A stretch of DNA of 7,725 bases from Clostridiales bacterium (GTDB taxonomy: Bacteria; Bacillota; Clostridia; Christensenellales; CAG-917), in contig JAAZIO010000017.1 of the NCBI GenBank assembly GCA_012800805.1, forward strand, positions 1-7,725, read 5' to 3'. Made by a program: the position numbers and the translations under genes. This document shows positions 1 through 5,831 of this stretch, piece after piece (position 1 is the first letter of the stretch; each line of letters begins with the position of its first letter). The notes beneath the pieces were generated by a model. It did not search any database. It was not told the origin of the DNA and saw only the letters and a list, made by a program, of their open reading frames with translations.

Positions 1-1805
1 TCAATCTCAAACAGCTTTTCGCCGTCGCCGAGAAGGTCGATATAAGTTTCTGCCTGCGCTTCTGCGATTTTTGATTTCTCTGCCTGCTCAAGGACATAAT
101 GCGTAAGTTTTGGGCTGTATCCCACGCCCGAGTTAAAGAAAACAAGGTCACTAGTTTGTTTTATCCTTATTATGCCTACAAATTTAAGCGTGGTTTCAGC
201 GCCGTTATATGCCGCCTCAAACTCCGCCGTTGTAAGCTCTTTAAAAAGAAGACCTCCCTCGGTTTGTTTATAATACTCGTCGTTTGTTAAAAGCTTAAGC
301 TCTTTGGCGCCGTTTCCGCTTGCGTCGCCGATAATCGCGCTGAAATCTATGGGGGCGTAATCGCCGTCGCCCTGGGAAATGGCGGGATTAAAGCCAAGCG
401 CCTTTAGGCTTTGCGCCGTTATCTGGTTCTTGCTGTTTACGATAAGCACAAGCTCGTCTTTGCTTTGCGGAAGCCTGCCCGCAAGTATGTCATAGTATGA
501 GCCTACAAAGCCGTTGTCCAAAAGCTCCTGCCACCACAGATTGCTGTCGTTTGCGGTGTCTATTTTAGCGTATGTGTTGCTTTCGGTTTTGGTAAGCACA
601 TGCATTTTCACCTTTTGCGAATAAGCGACGCTTGCCGCCCAGTCGGGGTGCTCGGCTTCCATTCTCTTTACATAGTCCACAAAGTCTTGAGTAAGCATAT
701 TGGCGTGCATGTTGACGCCGCCGAATGAGTTTTCGGGCTCGTAGGGTATTATTTGACCGATGTCGGGAAAGGCGCCCTCCATATCGGGGAGGTAGTTGGT
801 TGCCGTGGTGTCAACCTCCAGGGCATATGAGCTTACGGTTATGGGAAAGCTTGCCAGCGTGGTTCTTTCAAGCTTTGACATATATTTTGAAAATCCGTTC
901 GAGATAGACAGCACAAGCGCTATGCCGATAATTCCGATTGAGCCTGCAAAAGTTGTCAGAGAGGTGCGGAACTTTTTGGTCACAAGGTTTCTTGCCGAAA
1001 GCGAAAGAGCGGTAAAAAGCGACATTGAGGAGCGCTTTTTTCTCTTATTCTTTTTTTCTTTGCTTAAAGACATCTCATCGTCCTTTTTTACTATCGCGTC
1101 TTTTAGCGCCTCGTCGATTTCATCGTCTCCCGGCGGGTTGGAGTCGGACACTTTTACGCCGTCGAGGAGCTTTATTATTCTTGATGAATATTTGTTTGCA
1201 AGATCCGCGTTGTGGGTGACCATGATTACCAGCCTGTCGCTTGAGATTTCCTTTAAAATATCCATTACCTGAACGGATGTGGCGGAGTCAAGCGCCCCCG
1301 TGGGCTCGTCGGCGAGGATGATTTGCGGGTCGTTTACAATCGCTCTCGCAATCGCGACGCGCTGCATCTGTCCGCCGGAGAGCTGCGCGGGTTTTTTGTT
1401 GATTTCGTCTTTAAGCCCAACACGCTCAAGAGCCTTAACCGCTTTTTCTCTTTTTTCCTTGGGGCTGACGCCTGAAATAGTTAAAGCAAGCTCCACGTTT
1501 TGCAAAACCCTAAGGTGCTGTATCAAATTATAGCTTTGAAAAACAAAGCCTATTTTGTGGTTGCGGTATGTGTCCCAATCCCTTGCGGTATAATCCTTTG
1601 TGGAGATGCCGTCGATTTTAAGGTCTCCCGAGGTGTAGCGGTCAAGCCCTCCGATAATGTTCAGCATCGTGGTTTTGCCGCAGCCCGACGGGCCGAGAAT
1701 CGACACAAACTCGCTGGAACGAAATTTTATGCTAACTCCTTTAAGGGCGTGGACGACATTGCCCACCAAAGGATAATCTTTTGTGATGTTAACCAGCTCA
1801 AGCAT
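1..1805 (-). CDS. Fused ABC transporter ATPase/permease, MacB-like (3' end cut by window edge)
   Basis: The product is an ABC transporter with the nucleotide-binding domain and the membrane permease in one chain, as in MacB. About 601 codons are visible and the frame runs off the left edge. Residues 1-220 are the ATPase: Walker [10 protein letters not shown] (38-46), Q-loop Gln90, signature LSGGQMQR (142-149), Walker B ILADE (163-167) followed by PTGALD, and switch His198. A very basic linker (about 240-260) leads to the first membrane segment (about 283-303), then a long, mostly hydrophilic extracytoplasmic region to the end, containing an AGRLP motif (442-446) typical of FtsX/MacB permeases. 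The C-terminal membrane segments must lie outside the window. ATG 1805 is chosen because GGAGAG (1811-1816) sits 4 bases upstream; an in-frame ATG at 1817 has no ribosome site. Such proteins export or extract peptides, lipids or antimicrobials; the substrate is unknown here. No partner gene is visible. Confidence 0.92.
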   Translation of the reverse strand, partial: MLELVNITKDYPLVGNVVHALKGVSIKFRSSEFVSILGPSGCGKTTMLNIIGGLDRYTSGDLKIDGISTKDYTARDWDTYRNHKIGFVFQSYNLIQHLRVLQNVELALTISGVSPKEKREKAVKALERVGLKDEINKKPAQLSGGQMQRVAIARAIVNDPQIILADEPTGALDSATSVQVMDILKEISSDRLVIMVTHNADLANKYSSRIIKLLDGVKVSDSNPPGDDEIDEALKDAIVKKDDEMSLSKEKKNKRKKRSSMSLFTALSLSARNLVTKKFRTSLTTFAGSIGIIGIALVLSISNGFSKYMSKLERTTLASFPITVSSYALEVDTTATNYLPDMEGAFPDIGQIIPYEPENSFGGVNMHANMLTQDFVDYVKRMEAEHPDWAASVAYSQKVKMHVLTKTESNTYAKIDTANDSNLWWQELLDNGFVGSYYDILAGRLPQSKDELVLIVNSKNQITAQSLKALGFNPAISQGDGDYAPIDFSAIIGDASGNGAKELKLLTNDEYYKQTEGGLLFKELTTAEFEAAYNGAETTLKFVGIIRIKQTSDLVFFNSGVGYSPKLTHYVLEQAEKSKIAEAQAETYIDLLGDGEKLFEI

Positions 1806-1865
1806 TTTACTCTCCATTAATTGCGGGAATTTAAAATAAAAATCGGGCGTAAATCAATATAGTAT

Positions 1866-1894
1866 AAGATAACAGCAATGATATCAAAAGTCAA
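1866..1894 (-). promoter_or_regulatory. Putative promoter of the ABC transporter gene
   Basis: Read on the minus strand, TTGACT (1889-1894) and TATCTT (1866-1871) are separated by 17 bases, a sigma-A-like arrangement with a good -35 and a weaker -10 (4 of 6). It would give a leader of about 55 bases before ATG 1805. It is back to back with the tcdA promoter. No operator is evident. Confidence 0.5.
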
Positions 1895-1912
1895 TTTATA
1901 AAAAAGTAGATT

Positions 1913-1940
1913 TTGGTAGAAAAAAGCGGGTGATTATGAT
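1913..1940 (+). promoter_or_regulatory. Putative promoter of the tcdA-thiN operon
   Basis: TTGGTA (1913-1918) and TATGAT (1935-1940) are 16 bases apart. Transcription would start near 1947. This leaves only about six bases before the ATG at 1953 but about twenty before the ATG at 1968, which supports the latter as the real start. Confidence 0.45.
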
Positions 1941-1957
1941 AAAATCAGCCATATGGA

Positions 1958-1962
1958 AAGGA
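1958..1962 (+). promoter_or_regulatory. Ribosome binding site deciding the tcdA start
   Basis: AAGGA lies 5 bases before ATG 1968. The two upstream in-frame ATGs (1953 and 1962) either overlap this site or lack one, so the site selects 1968. Confidence 0.6.
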
Positions 1963-1967
1963 TGGAA

Positions 1968-2660
1968 ATGCTGGAAAGAACCGCTCTTCTTTTGGGAAAC
2001 GACGCGGTGGAAAAACTTAAAGATAAAAAAATCGCTCTGTTCGGCCTGGGCGGAGTAGGCTCATACTGCCTTGAAGCGCTGGTCAGGGCGGGCATAGAAA
2101 ATTTTTTGATTTGCGACGCCGACACTATAAGCCCGTCAAACTTAAACCGCCAGCTTTTTGCCTTGCGCTCGACTATAGGCCGGTATAAAGTGGATGTAGC
2201 CTATAACAGGATGAAAGACATAAATCCTTGCGTAAACATAGAAAAAAAGCCCGTATTCTTTTCAAAGGAAAGCGAGGGCGAGTTTGACTTTACTTCAATG
2301 GATTTTGTAATAGACTGCATCGACACGGTCACATCAAAACTTTTGCTGATAGAAAAAGCTAAAAGAGAAGGGGCAAGGATAATCAGCTGCATGGGCACGG
2401 GGAATAAAATATACGGCGATTTTGAAATATCGGACATTCAAAAGACCTCCGTTTGCCCACTAGCTAGAGTCATGCGCCTTGAGCTTAAAAAAAGAGGCAT
2501 CAAAGGCGTTGATGTTCTCTACAGCAAAGAAACCCCGCTAAAAACCAAGGAAGTGGTTTTCTCGCAAGGTAGGCATCTTCCAGGGAGCGTATCGTTCATC
2601 CCTCCGCTTGCGGGGATAAAAATCGCGGGTCATGTGGTAAGAAAGCTTCTTGAACTATGA
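1968..2660 (+). CDS. tcdA: tRNA threonylcarbamoyladenosine dehydratase (TcdA/CsdL, ThiF/MoeB fold)
   Basis: TcdA is an ATP-dependent cytoplasmic enzyme that cyclises t6A at position 37 of ANN-decoding tRNAs to ct6A. The 230-residue product has the E1-like (ThiF/MoeB/HesA) Rossmann fold: glycine loop GLGGVGS (26-32), Asp50 at the end of strand 2, the NLNRQ motif (58-62) with Arg61, Lys74, and the DCID stretch (116-119). The SCMGTGNK motif (130-137) and the C-terminal PGSVSFIPPLAGIKIAG segment are typical of TcdA rather than of sulfur-carrier-activating ThiF or MoeB, and it lacks the extra domains of MoeB. Starting at ATG 1968 gives MLERTALLLG, which fits the usual short TcdA N-terminus; ATG 1953 is possible and would add five residues. 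Its stop overlaps the thiN start by 4 bases (ATGA), so the two are probably translationally coupled. The thiamine neighbour makes ThiF a tempting name, but the C-terminal motifs argue against it. Confidence 0.9.
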   Translation: MLERTALLLGNDAVEKLKDKKIALFGLGGVGSYCLEALVRAGIENFLICDADTISPSNLNRQLFALRSTIGRYKVDVAYNRMKDINPCVNIEKKPVFFSKESEGEFDFTSMDFVIDCIDTVTSKLLLIEKAKREGARIISCMGTGNKIYGDFEISDIQKTSVCPLARVMRLELKKRGIKGVDVLYSKETPLKTKEVVFSQGRHLPGSVSFIPPLAGIKIAGHVVRKLLEL

Positions 2661-3262
2661 AAAAGTGCGCTATAGTTTTAAATGCCCCTAAATTAAACAG
2701 GGCAATTGAAGAAGATTTTATTGTTTGCGCGGACGGCGGCATAAAACACCTAAAAGATAGGGTCGCCGACATTCTGATTGGCGATTTTGACTCTCTTAAA
2801 AGTGATTTAAAAAGCAGCGCGAAATATACGGTTAAATTCCCCTCCGAAAAAAACAGCTCAGACGGCGACATCGCTCTAAGGTGGGCGATAGATAATGGTT
2901 TTAAAGATATCGCGGTTTATGGCATAACGGAGGGAAGGCAAGACCATATCCTTTGCAACCTCTCGCTTTTAACTTTGGCAAAAGAGCTTGGCGCAACGGC
3001 GGTCGGAAAGGATGACAACCTTGATATATATCTGGCAAGTAAAGAATTTAAACTAAACGGCAAAAGCGGCGACACGGTCTCACTAATTCCTCTTTTTGAG
3101 ACGGCGATTGTTGAAAAAAGCGTAAACCTTTACTATCCGCTAAACAACCTTGAGCTGACACCACAAAATCTCTCAAGAGGCTTATCCAATTTAATGACGG
3201 ACGATTATTTTGAAATAAAAATTAAAAAAGGCTCTGTGTTTGTTTTTCATTATCTTCAATAA
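2657..3262 (+). CDS. thiN: Thiamine pyrophosphokinase (thiamine diphosphokinase)
   Basis: The enzyme transfers pyrophosphate from ATP to thiamine, giving thiamine diphosphate (TPP) and AMP; this is the salvage route to the cofactor, in the cytoplasm. The 201-residue product is the normal length for bacterial ThiN (TPK). Visible family motifs are CADGG (24-28), IGDFDS (41-46), an acidic metal/ATP motif EKNSSDGDIAL (64-74, in place of the more usual KDxTDxExAL), TEGRQDH (91-97, the TGGRxDH motif with Glu in the second position), and SRGLSN (173-178) in the C-terminal beta-sandwich that binds thiamine. It begins inside the tcdA stop codon (ATGA overlap 2657-2660), so coupled translation is likely, and it ends 59 bases before the thiT riboswitch. 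It lies upstream of that riboswitch, so it should not be controlled by it. The promoter used is probably the one before tcdA. No terminator is evident between thiN and the next promoter, so readthrough into the riboswitch is possible. Confidence 0.95.
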   Translation: MKKCAIVLNAPKLNRAIEEDFIVCADGGIKHLKDRVADILIGDFDSLKSDLKSSAKYTVKFPSEKNSSDGDIALRWAIDNGFKDIAVYGITEGRQDHILCNLSLLTLAKELGATAVGKDDNLDIYLASKEFKLNGKSGDTVSLIPLFETAIVEKSVNLYYPLNNLELTPQNLSRGLSNLMTDDYFEIKIKKGSVFVFHYLQ

Positions 3263-3269
3263 AATTCGC

Positions 3270-3298
3270 TTGACTTTAAAATCCGTAAATAATATAAT
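3270..3298 (+). promoter_or_regulatory. Strong sigma-A promoter of the riboswitch-thiT transcript
   Basis: TTGACT (3270-3275) and a perfect TATAAT (3293-3298) are separated by exactly 17 bases. The start would be near 3305, about 16 bases before the aptamer, so thiT has its own transcript even though it follows thiN. Confidence 0.8.
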
Positions 3299-3320
3299 AT
3301 TTTCAGCTAAAAAATAATAT

Positions 3321-3400
3321 AATGCTGGGGGTGGCGGGGAAACCCGTCTGAGATTATACCCTTGAACTTGATTGAGGTAATCCTCGCGTAAGGAAGCATT
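3321..3400 (+). ncRNA. TPP riboswitch aptamer (THI element)
   Basis: This is a complete thiamine pyrophosphate-sensing aptamer. Every helix can be paired by eye: P1 AATGCT (3321-3326) with AGCATT (3395-3400); P2 GGGT (3329-3332) with ACCC (3358-3361); P3 GGCGGG (3333-3338) with CCCGTC (3343-3348) closed by GAAA; P5 GAGG (3374-3377) with CCTC (3382-3385). The conserved pyrimidine-binding TGAGA is at 3349-3353 and the pyrophosphate-side GCGTAAGGAAG at 3386-3396; TTGAACTTGAT (3362-3372) matches the conserved P4 side. By family precedent, TPP binding lowers expression of the gene downstream, here thiT. An intrinsic terminator follows nine bases after P1, so control is most likely by premature termination. 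Confidence 0.97.
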
Positions 3401-3408
3401 AAGTTCAT

Positions 3409-3441
3409 GTTCCCGGCTGTTTTTGTTTGGGAACTTTTTTT
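3409..3441 (+). terminator. Riboswitch-controlled intrinsic terminator before thiT
   Basis: GTTCCC (3409-3414) pairs with GGGAAC (3429-3434), extendable by two G-U pairs, and is followed by seven T (3435-3441). It sits between the aptamer and the thiT ribosome site. A nested antiterminator can be drawn: GGGAA (3337-3341) with TTCCC (3410-3414), and TGAACTT (3363-3369) with AAGTTCA (3401-3407). Both upstream arms are aptamer sequence, so TPP-folded aptamer and antiterminator exclude each other. The pairing scheme is an inference from inspection only. Confidence 0.85.
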
Positions 3442-3460
3442 ATGGGTATAAACTCCGGCG

Positions 3461-3467
3461 AAGGAGG
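3461..3467 (+). promoter_or_regulatory. Consensus ribosome binding site deciding the thiT start
   Basis: AAGGAGG lies 4 bases before ATG 3472. Earlier in-frame starts (TTG 3427, ATG 3442) fall in the terminator stem or just after its T run and have no ribosome site. Confidence 0.85.
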
Positions 3468-3471
3468 ATTT

Positions 3472-4623
3472 ATGTTTGATGCATCTTTCACGGAGATGAC
3501 TGTCTTTGAGCGTTGCGCTACTATTGCGCTTTATCTCACCCTTGTGCTGATTATATTGGCGCTTATTTCAAGGGCGGTCGTGAAAAAGTTTAAAACAGAG
3601 CTTTTGTCATCATTTGACGGCGTATCAATAGGACTTGGTTTAGGTTACGCCATAGGGCTTTTGGGCACTTTGTTTTATCTTAAACTTGACGAATACATCA
3701 TATCAGGCTATATAGAGGGAAAATACTTTTATCCCGTGGCGGCCCTTCTTTTGGTGCTTTTTTCGCTGTCTGTGGCGGGATTTATAATTTCCGTATTTAA
3801 AAAAGATAAGCTTAAGCTTTTTTCTAAAATCGCCTTTTTGATAGTTGCCGCGCTTGCAATCGCGTTGTTTATCGCATCGCTTGTGGACAACTATAAAAAC
3901 GGCGGGGCGTCCGATGCGCTGAGTGAAGCTCTGCTTTATATCTTTACCGCAATTATCGTGGCTTTGAATGCAGCTTTAGCTTTCGTGTTTGGAAAAAAAG
4001 AGGCAGCCGATAAAACAAGGGCCACGGTATACGGGGCAATCTGCATAACGATTAGCTTTGCCTTATCCTATATTAGATTTTTCGAGCTGCCGCTTGGCGG
4101 TTCGGTTACTTTTGCCTCGCTTGTACCCCTTATGGTTTATTCATATATGTTCGGTGTAAGAAAGGGGGTTCTTGCGGGATTTGTCTACGGGCTTTTGCAG
4201 TTCATACAGGCGCCGTGGTTTGTCCACCCCGTGCAGTTCCTTTTGGATTATCCCATAGCTTTTATGGCGATAGGCCTGTCGGGTCTTATCAAAGAGACGG
4301 GCGCGATAAAAAAATACCCCGCTGCGCAGTTTGCCATCGGCGGGCTTATAGGCGTGACGCTTAGGTATCTGTCGCATGTAATAAGCGGCATCTTTGTTTG
4401 GGGTTCGGGAGATCCCGAAAACTACGGCGCGGTTGCCTGGAGCTTTTTGTATAACTCATTCGCGCTTGCCGACTTTGCCATAGCTTTGGTCGCAGGTTGT
4501 CTGCTTTTTGCCTCAAAGACTTTTTTAAAGCAGATTAATAAGGCTGCAAATCCCATTCAAAAGAAAAGAGCCGAAACCCCTATGGCTGAGCCGCAAGAGT
4601 CAACAGGCAGTGATATTAAGTGA
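3472..4623 (+). CDS. thiT: ThiT-type thiamine ECF transporter S component with N-terminal membrane extension
   Basis: ThiT (YuaJ) is the membrane substrate-binding subunit of an energy-coupling-factor transporter and captures thiamine for import with a shared EcfA/A'/T module, which is not in this window. The 383-residue product has two parts. Residues about 182-355 are a full ThiT domain, including YSYMFGVRKGVLAGFVYGLLQ (223-243), HPVQFLLDYPIAF (252-264) and RYLSHVISGIFVW (298-310). Compared from memory with the Lactococcus lactis structure, His302, Trp310 and Asn328 match binding residues His125, Trp133 and Asn151, while Asp259-Tyr260 stand for Glu84-Tyr85 and Trp323 for Tyr146. Residues 1-180 are extra: about five hydrophobic segments (near 16-35, 52-70, 86-108, 118-138, 152-173) that I cannot assign to a family; ThiT alone is usually about 180-200 residues. 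The tail (356-383) is polar. The TPP riboswitch upstream independently supports a thiamine role. Start chosen by its ribosome site at 3461-3467. Confidence 0.9.
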   Translation: MFDASFTEMTVFERCATIALYLTLVLIILALISRAVVKKFKTELLSSFDGVSIGLGLGYAIGLLGTLFYLKLDEYIISGYIEGKYFYPVAALLLVLFSLSVAGFIISVFKKDKLKLFSKIAFLIVAALAIALFIASLVDNYKNGGASDALSEALLYIFTAIIVALNAALAFVFGKKEAADKTRATVYGAICITISFALSYIRFFELPLGGSVTFASLVPLMVYSYMFGVRKGVLAGFVYGLLQFIQAPWFVHPVQFLLDYPIAFMAIGLSGLIKETGAIKKYPAAQFAIGGLIGVTLRYLSHVISGIFVWGSGDPENYGAVAWSFLYNSFALADFAIALVAGCLLFASKTFLKQINKAANPIQKKRAETPMAEPQESTGSDIK

Positions 4624-4685
4624 TATCAAAAAGAATAATCAATAATAATACAAGATAAGAAAATTAAATCACAAAGAATTTTAAT

Positions 4686-4712
4686 AAAAAAGCGGCTGAG
4701 CGCCGCTTTTTT
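4686..4712 (+). terminator. Intrinsic terminator after thiT
   Basis: GCGGC (4692-4696) and GCCGC (4702-4706) enclose a five-base loop, flanked by six A on the left and six T on the right. The A/T flanks can extend the stem, so it may work in both directions. It lies 63 bases past the thiT stop. Confidence 0.9.
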
Positions 4713-4731
4713 GTTTAGTTTATTTTTTATA

Positions 4732-4916
4732 AAGAGCGATTTTTGCTATAGTTAATATTTATTACTATTGAACGGTTTTTCTATTAGTTAACTTTTAATT
4801 ACTAAAGAGCGGTTTTTGCTAAAAGTTAACTATTTATAACTAAAGAGCTTTTTTGCTATAGTTAACTTTTTATTACTAATAAGCGGTTTTACTGTGTTCA
4901 ATTTCCCTTTACGCTA
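4732..4916. repeat. Five imperfect tandem copies of a 36-38 bp AT-rich repeat
   Basis: Copies run 4732-4767 (36 bp), 4768-4804 (37), 4805-4842 (38), 4843-4878 (36) and 4879-4916 (38), head to tail with no spacers. A typical copy begins AAGAGCGGTTTTTGCTA, has AGTTAACT in its middle and ends ATTACTA or AACTA. The AGTTAACT core is exact in copies 2, 3 and 4, changed to AGTTAATA in copy 1 and degraded in copy 5. The second half of most copies is a weak inverted repeat (TAGT...ACTA). In copies 1, 3 and 4 the first half has AGC...GCT flanking a T run. The array fills almost the whole space between the thiT terminator and the yfcE terminator. No ORF is supported. Its function is unknown: it may be a minisatellite, a protein-binding array or an RNA tail element. 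Confidence 0.85.
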
Positions 4917-4941
4917 AAAAAAGCTCGGATAGCCGCAGCTT
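4916..4941 (-). terminator. Intrinsic terminator after yfcE (minus strand)
   Basis: On the minus strand AAGCTGCGG (4941-4933) pairs with CCGAGCTT (4928-4921) around a four-base loop with one bulged base, followed by a T run (4920-4916). It starts 11 bases past the yfcE stop. Its T run touches the last copy of the tandem repeat. Confidence 0.75.
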
Positions 4942-4952
4942 ATTTTTATAAT

Positions 4953-5498
4953 TTATTTTAAAAATCTTTCAAACAAAACATTGCCGTCAAAGTCCATTAT
5001 TTTGCAAAGGAAATCATCTGTGTCAAGGAGTGCGTAGCTTTTTGGATTGCTGTTAAACGGAAGCGAGCAGGAGCCAGGGTTTATAAAATAAATGCCGTCT
5101 TTTTCTTTAATAAAGGGTATGTGGAAATGCCCGTAGAAAACGCAGTCGCCCTTTTTTAAACCATCGGGCGGATTGTCGAAATTATACACATGCCCGTGGC
5201 TGAAAAAGAGTTTTTTGCCGCCCGTATTCATTTCATATATCCTGTTTAGTGTAAAGTCGGATATCATCTGATCCACTTCGCTGTCGCAGTTGCCCTGGAT
5301 TGCGGTAAGTTTATCTTTAAGGGAATTTAAAATCACCGCTACCTGCATCGGGGCGTATTGTTCGGGCAAGGGGTTTCTTGGCCCGTGATTATATATATCG
5401 CCAAGTATTATAAGGCGCATGTCATCTTTAAGCTCGTTTGCGATTTTTCTCGCGCTGAAGGCGCTGCCGTGTATGTCGGACGCGATTAAAAGTTTCAT
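4953..5498 (-). CDS. yfcE: YfcE/MJ0936-family metallophosphodiesterase
   Basis: YfcE-type enzymes are small cytoplasmic calcineurin-like phosphoesterases that use two metal ions (often Mn2+) and hydrolyse phosphodiester model substrates; the natural substrate is not settled. The 181-residue product is almost exactly the length of E. coli YfcE (184). All metal-binding motifs are present: SDIHGS with Asp8 and His10, GDIYNHG with Asp34, GNCD with Asn70, SHGH with His101 and His103, and GHFH with His124 and His126. The stretches NHGPRNPLPEQYAP (37-50) and GNCDSEVDQM (69-78) closely resemble YfcE itself, making this a YfcE orthologue rather than a general member. ATG 5498 is chosen because AAAGGAG (5504-5510) lies 5 bases upstream; the longer frame from a TTG at 5552 would start within the -35 box. 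It has its own promoter and terminator, so it is a single-gene unit, convergent with thiT and divergent from the GH2 gene. Confidence 0.95.
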   Translation of the reverse strand: MKLLIASDIHGSAFSARKIANELKDDMRLIILGDIYNHGPRNPLPEQYAPMQVAVILNSLKDKLTAIQGNCDSEVDQMISDFTLNRIYEMNTGGKKLFFSHGHVYNFDNPPDGLKKGDCVFYGHFHIPFIKEKDGIYFINPGSCSLPFNSNPKSYALLDTDDFLCKIMDFDGNVLFERFLK

Positions 5499-5523
5499 AG
5501 CCGCTCCTTTCTCTTTTTTATAT

Positions 5524-5552
5524 ATTATACAAAATGACTGTTTTAAATGCAA
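5524..5552 (-). promoter_or_regulatory. Putative yfcE promoter
   Basis: Minus-strand TTGCAT (5547-5552) and a perfect TATAAT (5524-5529) are 17 bases apart, giving a short leader of about 20 bases. The -35 match is weak (3 of 6) and the -10 is perfect. The site excludes translation starts upstream of 5520. Confidence 0.65.
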
Positions 5553-5590
5553 TCTCCTCTTTTTAATTTGGTTAAAAGTTTAAAGCGGCA

Positions 5591-5787
5591 TGACAGTATC
5601 AAATATGTTGAATTTATGTTTATAGAGTATTACGCAAATGCTTGTCTATAAAAGTCATAAAACCGTTTGACAGTTTCAATCATTAGATTTTATATAAAAT
5701 TTATCGGTGATGTTTCATCCCTTTTATAATCGTATTGAATTTTATTGATGTTTCATATCGCTGAAAATTACCGTATTGAATTTTTAG
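5591..5787. repeat. Degenerate direct repeats, about 38-40 bp apart, upstream of the GH2 gene
   Basis: TGACAGTATCAA (5591-5602) recurs as TGACAGTTTCAA (5668-5679), 77 bases on. TGATGTTTCAT occurs at 5708-5718 and again at 5746-5756, 38 bases on, and CGTATTGAATTTT at 5731-5743 and 5772-5784, 41 bases on. The last two pairs amount to an imperfect tandem duplication of about 40 bp. The spacing 5591, 5668, 5708, 5746 suggests a roughly 38-bp register, with any copy near 5630 too eroded to prove. The second CGTATTGAATTTT contains the -35 of the proximal GH2 promoter. This 333-bp gene-free stretch (5499-5831) otherwise holds only promoters. Confidence 0.6.
5667..5696 (+). promoter_or_regulatory. 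Possible distal GH2 promoter
   Basis: A perfect TTGACA (5667-5672) is followed after 18 bases by TATATA (5691-5696), a 4 of 6 match to the -10. It would give a leader of about 130 bases that includes the TGATGTTTCAT duplication. Confidence 0.4.
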
Positions 5788-5804
5788 TGAAATTATGGTA
5801 AAAT
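5776..5804 (+). promoter_or_regulatory. Probable proximal GH2 promoter
   Basis: TTGAAT (5776-5781) and TAAAAT (5799-5804) are 17 bases apart. Transcription would start near 5811, about 20 bases before the GH2 start codon and just before AGGAG (5821-5825). Confidence 0.6.
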
Positions 5805-5831
5805 AGCAAAAGCACGAATTAGGAGTTTATT

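Noticed and set aside
796..1820. Plus-strand open frames of 84-158 codons
   Set aside because: They lie antisense to the ABC transporter frame, which has intact family motifs through the same stretch; no ribosome sites or recognisable products.
1953..2660. Naming the ThiF-fold gene thiF because thiN is next to it
   Set aside because: The C-terminal PGSVSFIPPLAG segment and GTG motif match TcdA, and no thiS, thiG or other biosynthesis gene is present.
3427..3471. Longer thiT start at TTG 3427 or ATG 3442
   Set aside because: The TTG is inside the riboswitch terminator loop and stem and the ATG directly follows its T run; neither has a ribosome site, whereas ATG 3472 has a consensus one.
4732..4916. 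CRISPR-like array of about 37-bp units
   Set aside because: Units are directly adjacent, imperfect along their whole length and have no unique spacers between them; no cas gene is nearby.
5499..5552. An 18-residue N-terminal extension of YfcE from a TTG codon
   Set aside because: It would start at the -35 box of the gene's own promoter, and YfcE orthologues begin at the MKL-like start preserved here at 5498.
4771..5667. AACGGTTTT in repeat copy 2 (4771-4779) and its reverse complement at 5659-5667 as evidence of one repeat family on both sides of yfcE
   Set aside because: Only nine bases match exactly and the flanks align poorly in AT-rich sequence; not enough to link the two repeat regions.
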